Part shown: positions 34,988-45,018 of the stretch, piece by piece
Layout of the letters: each line of letters begins with the position of its first letter
Numbering within the stretch: the stretch's first letter is position 1
Assembly: GCF_006542275.1 (NCBI RefSeq)
Contig: NZ_CP041217.1
Span: 1,039,501 to 1,103,500, forward strand
From: Saccharibacillus brassicae
GTDB taxonomy: Bacteria; Bacillota; Bacilli; Paenibacillales; Paenibacillaceae
Length of the DNA stretch: 64,000 nucleotides
Reading direction: 5' to 3'
Translations under genes and position numbers: made by a program
The notes under the pieces: generated by a model
What the model was told of the DNA's origin: nothing
Databases searched by the model: none
Seen by the model: only the letters and a program-made list of their open reading frames with translations

Positions 34988-36217
34988 TCAGCGATTCGCC
35001 GGCTGATCGGGGAAAGCGGCTCCCCGCCGATATTGGTTCGGCGAGACGCCGATCACCTTTTTGAACGAGGTGCTGAAGTAATGCTGGCTGTCGTAACCGC
35101 TGCGCTGCGCAATCTCGCAGATCGACAGTTCGGTCGCGTTCAGCAGCTCGATCGATTTGCGGATACGCGTATGGGTGAGCAGCGCCACGAACGAATCGCC
35201 GAGTTCTTTTTTCAAAATGCGGCTCAGATAGACGGGCGACACCTGAAGCGCGCGGGCAGCCGATTCCAGCGTCAGCTCCGGATCTCCGTAGCAGTCGCCC
35301 AGATATTCCCGCGCGCGGCGCACGAGCGGCGACAGCTGGGCGTCTTTGTACACGGCGTCCCGGCACTGCCGGTAGGCGTCGGGGACGCTTGACGCGCCGC
35401 CCCGCAGCGGCTGCGCATGCGCGTTGACGGCGATTTTGAGAAATCGCCGGACGCTGCGCTCGATCGACGCCGCCAGGTCGTCTTCGGCCGCATCCCACAG
35501 AAACAGCAGCAGCAGGCCCGCCGAGTCCCGCACAAGCAGGTTCCGGCGGTCTCCGGCCAGCTCGGACGCGATATTCTCGATCGCGAACGCGTACAGCTGC
35601 CGGTCGCTTTCGCGCAGCATCGACTGCGCCGATTCCCGCTCGGCCCAGCGGACGACGCACAGCTGCGCGGGGCTTGCCGAAGGCAGCTCCAGGAAAGCGA
35701 GCCGTTCTTCGATCTCTTCCTCGCCGAGCCGCCCTTCCGCCCATTCCTGGCCGAACCGGGCTTTGAGCAGCGGAATATTCCGGCGAATCTGTTCGGAAGC
35801 CAGCTTCAAATAACCGGCCTGCTTCGCCTGGTTGTCGAGACTTTCCTTGACCCGCCGCAAAATGCCCTGCAGCAGGTCGGGATTGACGGGCTTGAGCATA
35901 TAATCCTCGACGCCGAGCCGGATGCCTTCGCGGGCGTAATCGAATTCGTCGTGCCCGGTAATGATCACGAACCGGCAGTCCGGCAGCTGCTCGCGCAGCC
36001 GGCGCATCAGCGCGATGCCGTTCAGGAACGGCATGTTCATGTCGACCAGCACGAGATGCACGTTCAGGCGCAGCGCAAGCTCAAGCGCTTCTTCCCCGTC
36101 TTCCGCTTCGCCGGCCACTTCCATGCCGAGCTGCGCCCAATCCACCGCTTCGCGCAGCCCTTCGCGGATAATCGGCTCGTCGTCCGCGATCAGCACCCGA
36201 TATTTCGATTCTTTCAT
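34988..36217 (-). CDS. YesN-type AraC response regulator of the sugar-sensing system
   Basis: The product has 409 residues. The receiver domain (1-120) has Asp59 in VLVDMNMPFLNG and K in YMLKPVNP. A long middle linker follows (about 120-300). The C-terminus is an AraC double HTH (about 310-400), with LQVSPVYLSRILKKELG and ISEIAQRSGYDSQHYFS-like second-helix sequence (here SICEIAQRSGYDSQHYFSTS). Such regulators activate sugar-uptake operons. The start ATG overlaps the kinase stop by 4 bp and follows GAGGAGGAGAC. The target is probably the transporter at 39306-43108. Confidence 0.9.
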   Translation of the reverse strand: MKESKYRVLIADDEPIIREGLREAVDWAQLGMEVAGEAEDGEEALELALRLNVHLVLVDMNMPFLNGIALMRRLREQLPDCRFVIITGHDEFDYAREGIRLGVEDYMLKPVNPDLLQGILRRVKESLDNQAKQAGYLKLASEQIRRNIPLLKARFGQEWAEGRLGEEEIEERLAFLELPSASPAQLCVVRWAERESAQSMLRESDRQLYAFAIENIASELAGDRRNLLVRDSAGLLLLFLWDAAEDDLAASIERSVRRFLKIAVNAHAQPLRGGASSVPDAYRQCRDAVYKDAQLSPLVRRAREYLGDCYGDPELTLESAARALQVSPVYLSRILKKELGDSFVALLTHTRIRKSIELLNATELSICEIAQRSGYDSQHYFSTSFKKVIGVSPNQYRRGAAFPDQPANR

Positions 36218-38094
36218 CCTGTCTCCTCCTCGTCGCTTTGGATCGGGGGCGGCTCCAGCAGCAGCGGATGCACGACCGTCACGGTCGTGCCTTCGCCCGC
36301 CGAGCTTCCGATCCGGATGCCGTACCGCTCGCCGAACGCGAGCTTCAGCCGGGCCTGCACGTTCAGCATGCCGTAACTGCGGCCGCTGCGCTCGCGTTCC
36401 GACGCCTGCCGCTCCAGCGCTTCCAGCGGATGCTCCAACTTCGCCCGCAGCTCCGCGAGCCGCTGCGGCTCCATGCCCGCTCCGTCGTCCGTCACTTCCA
36501 GGTGCAGCGCGCCGGACTCGGCCGCGATCCGGATACGGATCCGGCCCGGCCCCCGGCGCGCTTTGATACCGTGGTAAATCGCGTTCTCCACGAGCGGCTG
36601 AAGCAGCAGCTTCAGGACGAACCATTCGTCCGCGCGGGGATCGGCTTCGATCTCGACCGACAGCCGGCCGGCGTACCGGGTCTGCTGGATCAGCAAATAA
36701 CTGCGGATATGCTCGATCTCGTCCGTCAGCGGAATAACGTCGCCGCCTTTGCTCAGTCCGATCCGGAACAGCTTGGACAGCGACTCGACCATCTCGGACA
36801 CTTCGCCGGCGTTTTTTTTGCGTGCCATCCAGTGGATCGTGTCCAGCGTGTTATACAGAAAATGCGGCTTGATATTGTCCTGCAGACTGCGCAGTTCCGC
36901 TTCTCTCTTCTGCCGTTCCTTGCGCTCGACGAGTCCGATCTGCTGCCGCAGCCGGATCAGCATATGGTCGAAGCTGCGGCCCAGCATACCGACTTCGTCG
37001 CCGCGCTGCCCGCTGTACGGCGGGACAGACAGATCGCCGGATTCGGCTCTGCGCATGGACGCCATCAGCGCGCGGATCGGATCGGAGATCGAAGCCGACA
37101 GCCGCAGCGCGGCGGTCAGACCGAGCAGGCAGACGAGGAACAGGAAGCACATGACGTAGAAATGGATCTGGCTCACTTCGTAGACCGATTCCCGCTTCAG
37201 GAATACGCCTACCGTGCGCCAGCCCGTAAACGAAGATTCGGCATAGATCAGCTGCAGCTCCCGGCCGTCCACCGTTTGCGTGACCGCGCCGGTCTCTCCG
37301 CCTTCGAACCACGAAGACGGCAGCCGGTCCACGTAAGGATCGCCGGGGGCGTAGACGTCTTTGCCGTTTCGGTCGACCACGGTCAAATAACCGGTTCGGC
37401 CAAGCTTGACGTCCCGCGCCGCTTTGGACACGGTCCACAGCTTCAGATCGATCAGCACCGCGCCGATCGCCTGCTCCGTGTCGGGATCGACGACCGCGCG
37501 CACGACCGTCACGACTTCGTCGTCGCGGTAATTGACGTGCGAAGTGAGATTCCGCCCGACCGGCTGCCCCATCACCTGGAACAGCCCTTCGCTGTCCACC
37601 GCCTGCTTGTACCAGCCTTCTTCGGTCAGGTTCTTCGGCGTGCGGGCGTACAATTCGTTGCTGACGTACGCGCCATCCCGGCCGACGATCAGCAGTCCCG
37701 CGATTTCCGGGTAGAGCGTCGTATAGCGCTGCAAATACTGCTTAAGCCGGTACGTCTGCGTATCGGACACGGCACCTTCCTGCATAAACGACCGCACCTG
37801 TTCGTCGAAGCCGATCAGATACGTCATGTTTTGCAAATTTTCCATATCGTTGTCCAGCGTCTGGTTCACTTTGCCGATCAGCTGAAGCGTATGGTCGACG
37901 GCCTGCGTCTCCAGCACCCGGCTGACGGTCCAGTTCACGAGGTAGCCGAGGCCGATCGACGGCAGCAGGCTGATCAGCAGAAACAGGATCATGAGCTGGT
38001 AGCGCAGGCGCAGATCCTGCAGACGCGGCGGCTGCAGGCGGCTGATCCTCTGCGCGAGAACGGACTTGGACGATCTGCGGCGTTCACTGGGCAT
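36214..38094 (-). CDS. YesM/LytS-type sensor histidine kinase
   Basis: The product has 626 residues. TM1 at about 32-52, Cache-type sensor at 60-300, TM2 at 309-330 and HAMP to about 385. The His_kinase domain has phospho-acceptor His411 in QDNIKPHFLYNTLDT. HATPase has N-box QPLVENAIYHGI and VTDDGAGM. Its start lies inside the upstream binding-protein gene (11-bp overlap) and its end overlaps yesN, so three products are made together. By analogy with the XylFII-LytS pair, the sensor domain may read ligand occupancy of the membrane-tethered binding protein. Confidence 0.9.
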   Translation of the reverse strand: MPSERRRSSKSVLAQRISRLQPPRLQDLRLRYQLMILFLLISLLPSIGLGYLVNWTVSRVLETQAVDHTLQLIGKVNQTLDNDMENLQNMTYLIGFDEQVRSFMQEGAVSDTQTYRLKQYLQRYTTLYPEIAGLLIVGRDGAYVSNELYARTPKNLTEEGWYKQAVDSEGLFQVMGQPVGRNLTSHVNYRDDEVVTVVRAVVDPDTEQAIGAVLIDLKLWTVSKAARDVKLGRTGYLTVVDRNGKDVYAPGDPYVDRLPSSWFEGGETGAVTQTVDGRELQLIYAESSFTGWRTVGVFLKRESVYEVSQIHFYVMCFLFLVCLLGLTAALRLSASISDPIRALMASMRRAESGDLSVPPYSGQRGDEVGMLGRSFDHMLIRLRQQIGLVERKERQKREAELRSLQDNIKPHFLYNTLDTIHWMARKKNAGEVSEMVESLSKLFRIGLSKGGDVIPLTDEIEHIRSYLLIQQTRYAGRLSVEIEADPRADEWFVLKLLLQPLVENAIYHGIKARRGPGRIRIRIAAESGALHLEVTDDGAGMEPQRLAELRAKLEHPLEALERQASERERSGRSYGMLNVQARLKLAFGERYGIRIGSSAGEGTTVTVVHPLLLEPPPIQSDEEETG

Positions 38095-39094
38095 AATAAT
38101 CGTCCACGTTATCCGACGTCACGATCGAAATGCCGGTATTCACTTCGACCGGCAGCGGCGATACGTCCCCGGCGGAAGCCGGCGAAGGAATCGTCAAATC
38201 ATGATGCAGATGGAACAGGTACTGGAGCGACCAGTAGCCCATGTTCCACGTGCCCTGCGCGATCGTCGCCGAGATGCTGCCTTCGCGGATCATGTCGAGC
38301 GTGTCTTTGTCGGTATCGAACGCGATGACCCGCAGCGGCCGCTTGCGCTCTAGCTCGGCGGCGGCCTGCCCGGCGCCTTTGCCTCCGGCCGCTTCGGTCA
38401 CGAATACGCCGGCCAGATCCGGATGCTTGCGCAGCAGCTCCTCGGTAAGTTCGCGCGCTTCCATCGCATCGCCCCTGTCGTCTTCGACCGCGACCACCTT
38501 CATGCCGGGGTACGACCGTTCGATCGTCTCGCGAAATCCGCGCGTGCGTTCCACATGGTTCTGCTGGGAAGGAACGGTGATGACCGCCACTTCGCCCTGC
38601 CCGCCGACCAGCTCGGCCATCCGGTCCGCCGCCGCCCTGCCCGCCGCGTAATTGTCCGTGCCGAGAAACGAATACGCGGCGCTCCCCGGCGCCCCGGAAT
38701 CGAACAGCACGACGGGAATGCCGGCGTCCACCGCTTTGTCGATCGCTTCGGTGAGCGAATTCGGATCAAGCGCCGAGATCGCGATACCCGCGGGCTTTTT
38801 GGCGATGATCTGCTCCAGCACGGTGATCTGCTCCCGGGCATCGTACTGCGTGGCGCCCCGGTATTCGATCGACACGTTCAGCGCTTCGGCCGCGTCTTCG
38901 AATCCTTTGAGACAGCTTTTCCAATATTCCATGCCCGACAAAAAAGTGACCATGACGTAATTTTCGCCGAGCTCGCCCCGCAGTTCGTCCGGACGGAACG
39001 AACGCTCGTCGATTTTGTTCATGTAGAGATGCTGCGCGGCATAAGCCAGAAAAGCCGCGATCAGCAGCGCATATAGCAGAGCCGTTTTTTTCAC
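38084..39094 (-). CDS. Membrane-tethered sugar-binding protein, XylFII-like sensor subunit
   Basis: The product has 336 residues. GTG 39094 follows AGGAGGACGG; a longer in-frame ATG adds only Arg-rich residues. An uncleaved N-terminal helix (residues 4-21) replaces a lipobox, then a type I periplasmic-binding fold: VMVTFLSGMEYWKSCLKGFE, EQIIAKKPAGIAISALDPN, DAGIPVVLFDSGAPGS, GTDNYAAGRAAADRM and VIAFDTDKDTLDMI. It belongs to the RbsB/XylF superfamily. Its place before a LytS/YesM kinase matches the clostridial XylFII three-component sensor rather than a transport subunit. The sugar is unknown. Confidence 0.8.
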   Translation of the reverse strand: MKKTALLYALLIAAFLAYAAQHLYMNKIDERSFRPDELRGELGENYVMVTFLSGMEYWKSCLKGFEDAAEALNVSIEYRGATQYDAREQITVLEQIIAKKPAGIAISALDPNSLTEAIDKAVDAGIPVVLFDSGAPGSAAYSFLGTDNYAAGRAAADRMAELVGGQGEVAVITVPSQQNHVERTRGFRETIERSYPGMKVVAVEDDRGDAMEARELTEELLRKHPDLAGVFVTEAAGGKGAGQAAAELERKRPLRVIAFDTDKDTLDMIREGSISATIAQGTWNMGYWSLQYLFHLHHDLTIPSPASAGDVSPLPVEVNTGISIVTSDNVDDYYAQ

Positions 39095-39223
39095 GGGCCG
39101 CCGTCCTCCTTCTTCTGTGCATCGGCGCATGCGGCCTGTGCCGCTGTCCGTTTAGGCTAAGTGTATCCAAATCCCGGAGCGAAAAAAAGGGTCTTCCGAG
39201 CATAAACGCCAAAGCGCGGCGAA

Positions 39224-39265
39224 GCCGTATCCGCGCCTGCGGCAAAGCCGCGGGGCGGATACGGC
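39224..39265. other. Long perfect hairpin between transporter and sensor operons
   Basis: GCCGTATCCGC pairs with GCGGATACGGC (11 bp) around an inner GCGGC/GCCGC stem. No U-run follows on either strand, so it may slow processing or decay rather than terminate. It lies between the permease stop and the sensor operon. Confidence 0.6.
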
Positions 39266-39305
39266 TGGACGGCCGGGTCATGTGATCGCGCCGAAGATCC
39301 GGGCG

Positions 39306-40469
39306 TTACGCGACTCTTTTGTTTTTGTTGTAAATGTCGAACGCGACCGCAAGCAGCAGCACCAGACCTTTGATCCCCTGCTGCCAGTCGATGCCGAGCC
39401 CGATCAGCGACATGCCGTTATTGAGCACGCCCATGACGAGACCGCCGATGATCGCGCCGAACACCGTGCCGATGCCGCCCGCGGCCGAAGCGCCTCCGAT
39501 GAAGCAGGCCGCGATCGCGTCCAGCTCGAAGTTGGTGCCGGCTCTCGGCGTCGCCGCGTCCAGACGGGCCGCGAAGATCAGGCCGCTGACCGCTGCCAAT
39601 ACGCCCATGTTGACGAATACCCAAAACGTTACTTTTTTGGTCTTGACGCCTGACAGGCCGGCCGCTTTCTCGTTACCGCCGAGCGCGTAGATATGGCGGC
39701 CCATGACCGTCTTGCTCATCATGAACGAGTAGGCGAGCACGAGCACGAACAGCAGCACGAGAATGTTCGGGATACCCGCGTAGCTGGCCAGCATGAAGGT
39801 GAACGCGTTGATCACGATCGCGATGACCGCAAGCTTGAGCACGAACAGCCCGTTCGACGAGACTTCAAACTTGTACCGGGCCTGCTCGCGGCGTCCGCGC
39901 AGCTCGTTCAGGATGAACAGCACCGTGAAGACGATACCGGCGAGGATCGCGACCAGGTTCGTCGCCGTATCGGCCAGGTTCGGCACGAAGCCGGAACTGA
40001 TCTTCGTGAATCCGTCCGGGAACGGGGAGATCGACTGGCCTTCCAGCACGATCATGGTCAAGCCGCGGAACAGCAGCATCCCGGCCAGCGTCACGATAAA
40101 GGCGGGGATTTTGACGTAGGCGACCCAGAATCCCTGCCAGGCGCCGATCAGCGCTCCGGCTGCCAGCGACGCGATGACCGCGATCCAGGCCGGCAGTCCC
40201 CAGTCCACCATCATGATCGCCGACAGGGCGCCGACGAAAGCGGCCACCGAGCCGACGGACAAATCGATATGCCCGGTGATGATAACGAGCACCATGCCGA
40301 TCGCGAGCACGAGAATGTAGCTGTTTTGCAAAATCAGATTGGTGATGTTGATCGGCTTGACGAGCAGGCCTCCCGTCAAAGCCGTAAACAGAATCATGAT
40401 GACGACCAGGGCAATGATCATGCCGTACTGCCGGACGTTGTTTTTAAACAGTTTGGTGATCGCTTCCAC
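39306..40469 (-). CDS. mmsB: Multiple-sugar ABC transporter permease (MmsB/GguB type)
   Basis: The product has 387 residues and about ten to eleven helices. The [17 protein letters not shown] segment (near 67) is the conserved core of ribose/xylose-type permeases. [19 protein letters not shown] (near 265) is the cytoplasmic coupling loop that docks on the ATPase, and the [19 protein letters not shown] block follows. Length and sequence fit the MmsB/GguB group. GTG start at 40469 with GAGGCG, 26 bp inside the ATPase gene, so it is translationally coupled. Confidence 0.9.
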   Translation of the reverse strand: MEAITKLFKNNVRQYGMIIALVVIMILFTALTGGLLVKPINITNLILQNSYILVLAIGMVLVIITGHIDLSVGSVAAFVGALSAIMMVDWGLPAWIAVIASLAAGALIGAWQGFWVAYVKIPAFIVTLAGMLLFRGLTMIVLEGQSISPFPDGFTKISSGFVPNLADTATNLVAILAGIVFTVLFILNELRGRREQARYKFEVSSNGLFVLKLAVIAIVINAFTFMLASYAGIPNILVLLFVLVLAYSFMMSKTVMGRHIYALGGNEKAAGLSGVKTKKVTFWVFVNMGVLAAVSGLIFAARLDAATPRAGTNFELDAIAACFIGGASAAGGIGTVFGAIIGGLVMGVLNNGMSLIGLGIDWQQGIKGLVLLLAVAFDIYNKNKRVA

Positions 40470-42003
40470 GCTTAACGCCTCCTGTATGGGTCATATATTT
40501 CATCAGCGTCTCCTGCGACGCGTTCTCGCGGCTCACTTCACCGGTAATCCGGCCGGCATTCATGACGTAGATCCGGTCGCTGAGCCCGATCACTTCCGGC
40601 AGTTCCGACGAGATGACGAGCACCGCTTTGCCCTGCGCGGCCAACTGCTGGATAATCGTATAGATTTCGTATTTGGCGCCGACGTCGATCCCTCTTGTCG
40701 GTTCGTCCAAAATGAGAATGTCCGGTCCGGCGAAGATCCATTTGCCGAGCACGACTTTCTGCTGGTTGCCGCCGCTCAAATTGCCCGTTTTTTGCAGGAT
40801 GCTCGGCGTTTTGATATTCATCCGCTTGCGCATGTCTTCGGCCACCAGCACCTCTTCCTGCTCGTTGACGACGGCCCGCTTCGTCAGCTTGCCGAGACCC
40901 GTCAGCGAGATATTGCGCTTGATATCGTCCATCAGGATCAACCCGTACTCTTTGCGGTCTTCGGTGACGTAGGCAAATCCGTTGCGGATCGCCTGGCTGA
41001 CCGAATCGTTGCGGATCTCCTGCCCGTCCTTGATCAGCTGCCCGGTAATGCCGCGTCCGTACGCTTTGCCGAAAATGCTCATCGCAAGTTCGGTCCGCCC
41101 CGCGCCCATCAGTCCGGCGATACCGACGATTTCTCCGCGATGCAGCGTCAGGTTGATATCGTCCAGCGCTTTGCGGTCCGGGTGATGTTCGTGGTAGACC
41201 GTCCAGCCGCGGACTTCGAGCGCCACTTCGCCGATATCCGGCTTGCGTTCGGGATACCGCTGCGTCATGTCCCGGCCGACCATGCCGCTGATGATCCGGT
41301 CTTCCGTCACCGCTCCTTCGCGGACGTCCATCGTCTCGATCGTATGGCCGTCGCGCAAAATGGTAATCGAGTCCGAGACCCGGGTCACCTCGTTCAGTTT
41401 GTGCGAGATCAGGATGCAGGTCATGCCTTCGCGCTTGAATTCCAGCATCAGCCGCATCAGGTTCTCGCTGTCGTGTTCGTTGAGCGCCGCGGTCGGTTCG
41501 TCCAGAATGAGCAGTTTGACCTTTTTGGACAGCGCTTTGGCGATCTCGACCAACTGCTGCTTGCCGACGCCGATATTGCCGACGAGCGTGTGCGGATTTT
41601 CGTTCAGTCCGACTTTCCGGAGCAGCTCGACCGTGCGCACCGTCGTCTCGTTCCAGTCGATGATCCCTTTTTTGGAACGTTCGTTGCCGAGAAAAATATT
41701 TTCCGCGATCGACAGGTACGGAATGAGCGCCAGCTCCTGGTGGATGATCACGATCCCTTTTTCTTCGCTCTGCTTGATGTCCCGGAATTCGCACGTCTGG
41801 CCTTCGAACAAAATATCGCCTTCGTAGCTGCCGTGCGGATAGACGCCGCTAAGCACCTTCATCAGCGTCGATTTGCCCGCGCCGTTCTCGCCGCACAGCG
41901 AATGGATCTCGCCCGGGCGCACCCGGACGTTTACGTCGTCCAGCGCTTTGACGCCGGGGAACGCTTTGACGATACCGCGCATTTCCAAAAGATATTCCGA
42001 CAT
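40444..42003 (-). CDS. mmsA: Multiple-sugar ABC transporter ATPase (MmsA/GguA type)
   Basis: The product has 519 residues with two fused ATPase domains. The first has Walker [10 protein letters not shown] (near 40), a signature-like [15 protein letters not shown] and Walker [12 protein letters not shown]. The second keeps GLMGAGRTE, a degenerate Walker A, with signature [14 protein letters not shown] and [13 protein letters not shown]. One site is therefore probably catalytically weak, which is normal for this family. It energises import of monosaccharides such as xylose, arabinose, glucose or galactose. Confidence 0.93.
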   Translation of the reverse strand: MSEYLLEMRGIVKAFPGVKALDDVNVRVRPGEIHSLCGENGAGKSTLMKVLSGVYPHGSYEGDILFEGQTCEFRDIKQSEEKGIVIIHQELALIPYLSIAENIFLGNERSKKGIIDWNETTVRTVELLRKVGLNENPHTLVGNIGVGKQQLVEIAKALSKKVKLLILDEPTAALNEHDSENLMRLMLEFKREGMTCILISHKLNEVTRVSDSITILRDGHTIETMDVREGAVTEDRIISGMVGRDMTQRYPERKPDIGEVALEVRGWTVYHEHHPDRKALDDINLTLHRGEIVGIAGLMGAGRTELAMSIFGKAYGRGITGQLIKDGQEIRNDSVSQAIRNGFAYVTEDRKEYGLILMDDIKRNISLTGLGKLTKRAVVNEQEEVLVAEDMRKRMNIKTPSILQKTGNLSGGNQQKVVLGKWIFAGPDILILDEPTRGIDVGAKYEIYTIIQQLAAQGKAVLVISSELPEVIGLSDRIYVMNAGRITGEVSRENASQETLMKYMTHTGGVKRGSDHQTV

Positions 42004-42022
42004 GGCCGAACCCTCCTTTCTG

Positions 42023-43108
42023 CTATTTGAGGCCGATTTCGTCTTTCGTATAATAATCCTGTTCCACGATTTCCTGTTCCACGTTGTTTTTGTCGACCGA
42101 GACCGGATCGAGCAGATACGCCGGCACGACTTTGACGCCGTTGTCGTACGATTCGGTATCGTTCACTTCCGCTTCTTCGCCCTTGAGCACGCTTTCCACC
42201 ATGTTTACGGTCTGCTGCGCCAGCTTCCGGGTGTCTTTGAACACGGTCTGCGTCTGTTCGCCGGCTACGATCGATTTGATCGAAGCGAGCTCGGCGTCCT
42301 GTCCGGTAATGACCGGCAGCGGATTGGACGAAGAGCCGTATCCGATCCCTTTGAGCGAAGACAGGATGCCGATGCTGATGCCGTCGTACGGCGAGAGCAC
42401 CGCGTCCAGATGGGCGTCGGAGTAATACGCGCTGAGCAGATTGTCCATCCGCGACTGGGCCAGCGAACCGTCCCAGCGCAGCGTGGCGATCTGGGCCATC
42501 GTCGTCTGCTTGCTGCGCACGACGAGCTTGCCCGAGTCGATGTACGGCTGCAGGATCGACATCGCGCCGTCATAGAAAAAGTAGGCGTTGTTGTCGTCCG
42601 GAGAGCCGGCGAACAGCTCGATATTGAACGGCCCTTTGCCTTCCTTGAGGCCGAGCGCCTGCTCGATGTAAGACGCCTGCAGCACGCCGACCTTGAAGTT
42701 GTCGAACGTGGAATAGTAGCTGATATGGGGCGTGTTGCGGATCAGCCGGTCGTAGGCGATGACGCGGATGCCGCGATCATGCGCTTTGCCGATCACGTCC
42801 GTCAGCGTATTGCCGTCGACCGCCGCGATGACGATAACGTCCACGCCCTTCGTGATCATGTTCTCGATCTGCGCGATCTGGTTCTCGACTACGTCTTCCG
42901 CGTACTGCAGATCGGTCTTGTAGCCCTGCCGCTCGAACAGCTCCCGCATATTGCTGCCGTCGGCTACCCAGCGCTCCGACGATTTGGTCGGCATGGACAG
43001 ACCGATATACCCTTTCTCCGCGCTTCCTGCGCTGCTTTCCGCCAAATTGCAGCCGCCGAGGACTACCGTCAGCATCAGCGCGAGCAGAAGTGCCGTTATT
43101 CTTCTCAT
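42023..43108 (-). CDS. chvE: ChvE-like multiple-sugar-binding lipoprotein
   Basis: The product has 361 residues. The signal peptide ends in a lipobox (VVLGGC, Cys20), so it is a lipoprotein on the outer face. The binding fold shows [63 protein letters not shown] and [16 protein letters not shown], as in ChvE/GguC-partner proteins. ATG 43108 is preceded by GGGAGGG at 9 bp; a GTG three bases earlier is an alternative. It is the first gene of the chvE-mmsA-mmsB operon. Confidence 0.9.
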   Translation of the reverse strand: MRRITALLLALMLTVVLGGCNLAESSAGSAEKGYIGLSMPTKSSERWVADGSNMRELFERQGYKTDLQYAEDVVENQIAQIENMITKGVDVIVIAAVDGNTLTDVIGKAHDRGIRVIAYDRLIRNTPHISYYSTFDNFKVGVLQASYIEQALGLKEGKGPFNIELFAGSPDDNNAYFFYDGAMSILQPYIDSGKLVVRSKQTTMAQIATLRWDGSLAQSRMDNLLSAYYSDAHLDAVLSPYDGISIGILSSLKGIGYGSSSNPLPVITGQDAELASIKSIVAGEQTQTVFKDTRKLAQQTVNMVESVLKGEEAEVNDTESYDNGVKVVPAYLLDPVSVDKNNVEQEIVEQDYYTKDEIGLK

Positions 43109-43264
43109 CACCGAATTCCCTCCCGCATTCCGTTATAGATAGCGCTTCCAATTTGTCGGCGCCGTCTTTTCGTTTACGTGTTTTAGCATAGCACCGCCCG
43201 GGAAGAGGGTCTTTATACGAAACCGAACGTTTTTTATAAAAATTTAACTTTTGTCGCTGCAAAC

Positions 43265-43295
43265 AAAAAAAGACGTTCCGCCAAAGCGGAACGTC
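43265..43295 (-). terminator. Terminator of the NSS-family transporter gene
   Basis: GACGTTCCGC/GCGGAACGTC with T-run on the minus strand. Confidence 0.9.
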
Positions 43296-43309
43296 CAGGT
43301 ATAGGGAAA

Positions 43310-44692
43310 TCAGCTGAATTTCAATACGCCGACCGAATACAGGAAGATCAGGATGATCAACAGCGGGCAGACGTAGCGCAGCAGGAACATCCAGGTACGG
43401 TAGATGCCGCCCGTAAGTCCCGCTTCTTCGCCTGCGCGTTTCCACGCATAGCCTGTGAACAGCGTAATGATCAGACCGCCGACCGGCATAAGGATGTACG
43501 AGGTCGAGAAGTCGAACAGGTCGAAGATCGTTTTGCCGAACAGGAGCACGTTGCTGAGCGGGCCGTCGGCCCCTTCGACGGACAGCGCCGACGGCACGCC
43601 GAGCAGGAACGCGAGCGTCGCCATGATCGTCGCCGTCTTTTTGCGGCTCCATTTCCACTGCTCCATCGCGTAGGCGACCGGCACTTCGAGGATCGAGACG
43701 GCCGAAGTCAGCGCGGCGATCGCCAGCAGCAGGAAGAACACGCCACCGAACAGGAAGCCGAGCGGCATCTGCGCGAACGCGGCCGGCAGCGCGATGAACG
43801 CGAGGCCGACGCCGCTCGAAGGCTCCATGCCGTAAGCGAATACGGTCGGGAAGATGACCAGGCCGGCGATGAACGCGTACAGCAGGTCGCCCGCGCCGAT
43901 CGCGAGCGTCGCTTTGCCGAGCGATTGGTCTTTGCGTACGTACGAACCGTACGTCAGCATGCAGCCCATGCCGAGCGAAAGCGAGAAGAACGAGTGGCCC
44001 AGTGCAATCAGCACGGATTCCTCATTCAGCTTCGAGAAGTCGGGCTTGAGGAAAAATTCCGCGCCTTCCATGGCGCCCGGCAGCGTCAACGCGCGGACCA
44101 TCATGATCAGCAGCAGGATGAGGAAGCCCGGAATCAGGATCTTGTTGAACTTCTCGATGCCGCCCGATACGCCCTTGGCGATAACGAAGCCCGTAATGGC
44201 CATGACGAGCGCGCTCCAGAAGATCGGCATGTAACCGCCCGCGAAGCCGAGGAACGCTCCCGCGTAGTCCATGTTGACGTCCGACAGCGCGCCGGCGAAC
44301 GACTGGATCATGTAATGCAGCGTCCAACCCGCCACGACGCTGTAATACGACATGATGAGGAAAGCGGTAATGATCGAGATCAGGCCGAACCATTTCCAAT
44401 GCTTCTTGTTCGTCAGATTGAACAGCGACGACGACGCGTTGCCGCGCCCGCCGCGCCCGATCGTCATTTCCGCCAGCAGGATCGGCAGGCCGACCACGAC
44501 CAGACAGAGAATGAACAGCAGGAAGAAGGCGGCGCCCCCGTTCTCGCCCGTGATGTAAGGGAACTTCCACATGTTGCCCAAGCCGACGGAACTGCCGATC
44601 GCCGCCAGGATAAATCCGTTTTTGGAAAATCCGGCCGCGCCCTCTCCGGGTCTTTCGACGGTCTTTCCGGTTTTTTTATCCAACCCGCTCAT
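43310..44692 (-). CDS. Neurotransmitter:sodium symporter family transporter
   Basis: The product has 460 residues and about 11-12 helices. The NSS signature lies at the N-terminus: GFILAAIGSSVGLGNMWKFP, with the unwound TM1 Gly-Asn that binds Na+ and substrate, then GENGGAAFFLLFILCL and LAEMTIGRGGRG. Bacterial members (LeuT, MhsT, TnaT) take up amino acids with Na+; the substrate is not readable. ATG 44692 follows GAAAGAGGTAGAGAC. It has its own promoter and terminator. Confidence 0.92.
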   Translation of the reverse strand: MSGLDKKTGKTVERPGEGAAGFSKNGFILAAIGSSVGLGNMWKFPYITGENGGAAFFLLFILCLVVVGLPILLAEMTIGRGGRGNASSSLFNLTNKKHWKWFGLISIITAFLIMSYYSVVAGWTLHYMIQSFAGALSDVNMDYAGAFLGFAGGYMPIFWSALVMAITGFVIAKGVSGGIEKFNKILIPGFLILLLIMMVRALTLPGAMEGAEFFLKPDFSKLNEESVLIALGHSFFSLSLGMGCMLTYGSYVRKDQSLGKATLAIGAGDLLYAFIAGLVIFPTVFAYGMEPSSGVGLAFIALPAAFAQMPLGFLFGGVFFLLLAIAALTSAVSILEVPVAYAMEQWKWSRKKTATIMATLAFLLGVPSALSVEGADGPLSNVLLFGKTIFDLFDFSTSYILMPVGGLIITLFTGYAWKRAGEEAGLTGGIYRTWMFLLRYVCPLLIILIFLYSVGVLKFS

Positions 44693-44751
44693 GTCTCTAC
44701 CTCTTTCCAAGTTTAATTCGGTTCCGCTGTACTGCGGTTTTGCATTTTCCT

Positions 44752-44780
44752 ATGTTAGCGAATCTGTCTAAGGTTGTCCA
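44752..44780 (-). promoter_or_regulatory. Promoter of the NSS transporter
   Basis: On the minus strand TGGACA, 17 bp, TAACAT. The 326-bp divergent gap 44693-45018 otherwise holds only AT-rich sequence and the Fur-controlled promoter on the other strand. Confidence 0.55.
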
Positions 44781-44955
44781 TCTTTTTGTCGATCGATGAC
44801 TTTTTTCAATGCCAAAGCGTAAAAAAGTTCGATTATTGCCCTTCATTTCGTATTGATATTCCTTATTTCCTATCCATATTGTAAGAATTGAAGGTTTTGT
44901 AAAAGAGTATTAGGGACGGATCGGGATGCATGGACGGTTTGGCGATCGGATCGGT

Positions 44956-44984
44956 TTGACGAGTGAGTACGTTTTATATATGAT
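44956..44984 (+). promoter_or_regulatory. Promoter of the siderophore-binding lipoprotein
   Basis: TTGACG, 17 bp, TATGAT. The -10 overlaps the Fur box. Confidence 0.75.
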
Positions 44985-45000
44985 AATGATTATCATTTTC
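44982..45000 (+). promoter_or_regulatory. Fur box
   Basis: GATAATGATTATCATTTTC matches the 19-bp consensus GATAATGATAATCATTATC at 17 positions, covering the -10. Repression by Fur-iron is expected. Confidence 0.9.
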
Positions 45001-45018
45001 GTAGAAGGAGTTTGACCT

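Noticed and set aside
36238-38328. A 696-residue plus-strand frame opposite the sensor kinase
   Set aside because: Antisense shadow with Arg/Gln/Asp-rich composition and no ribosome binding site; the kinase on the minus strand has all family motifs.
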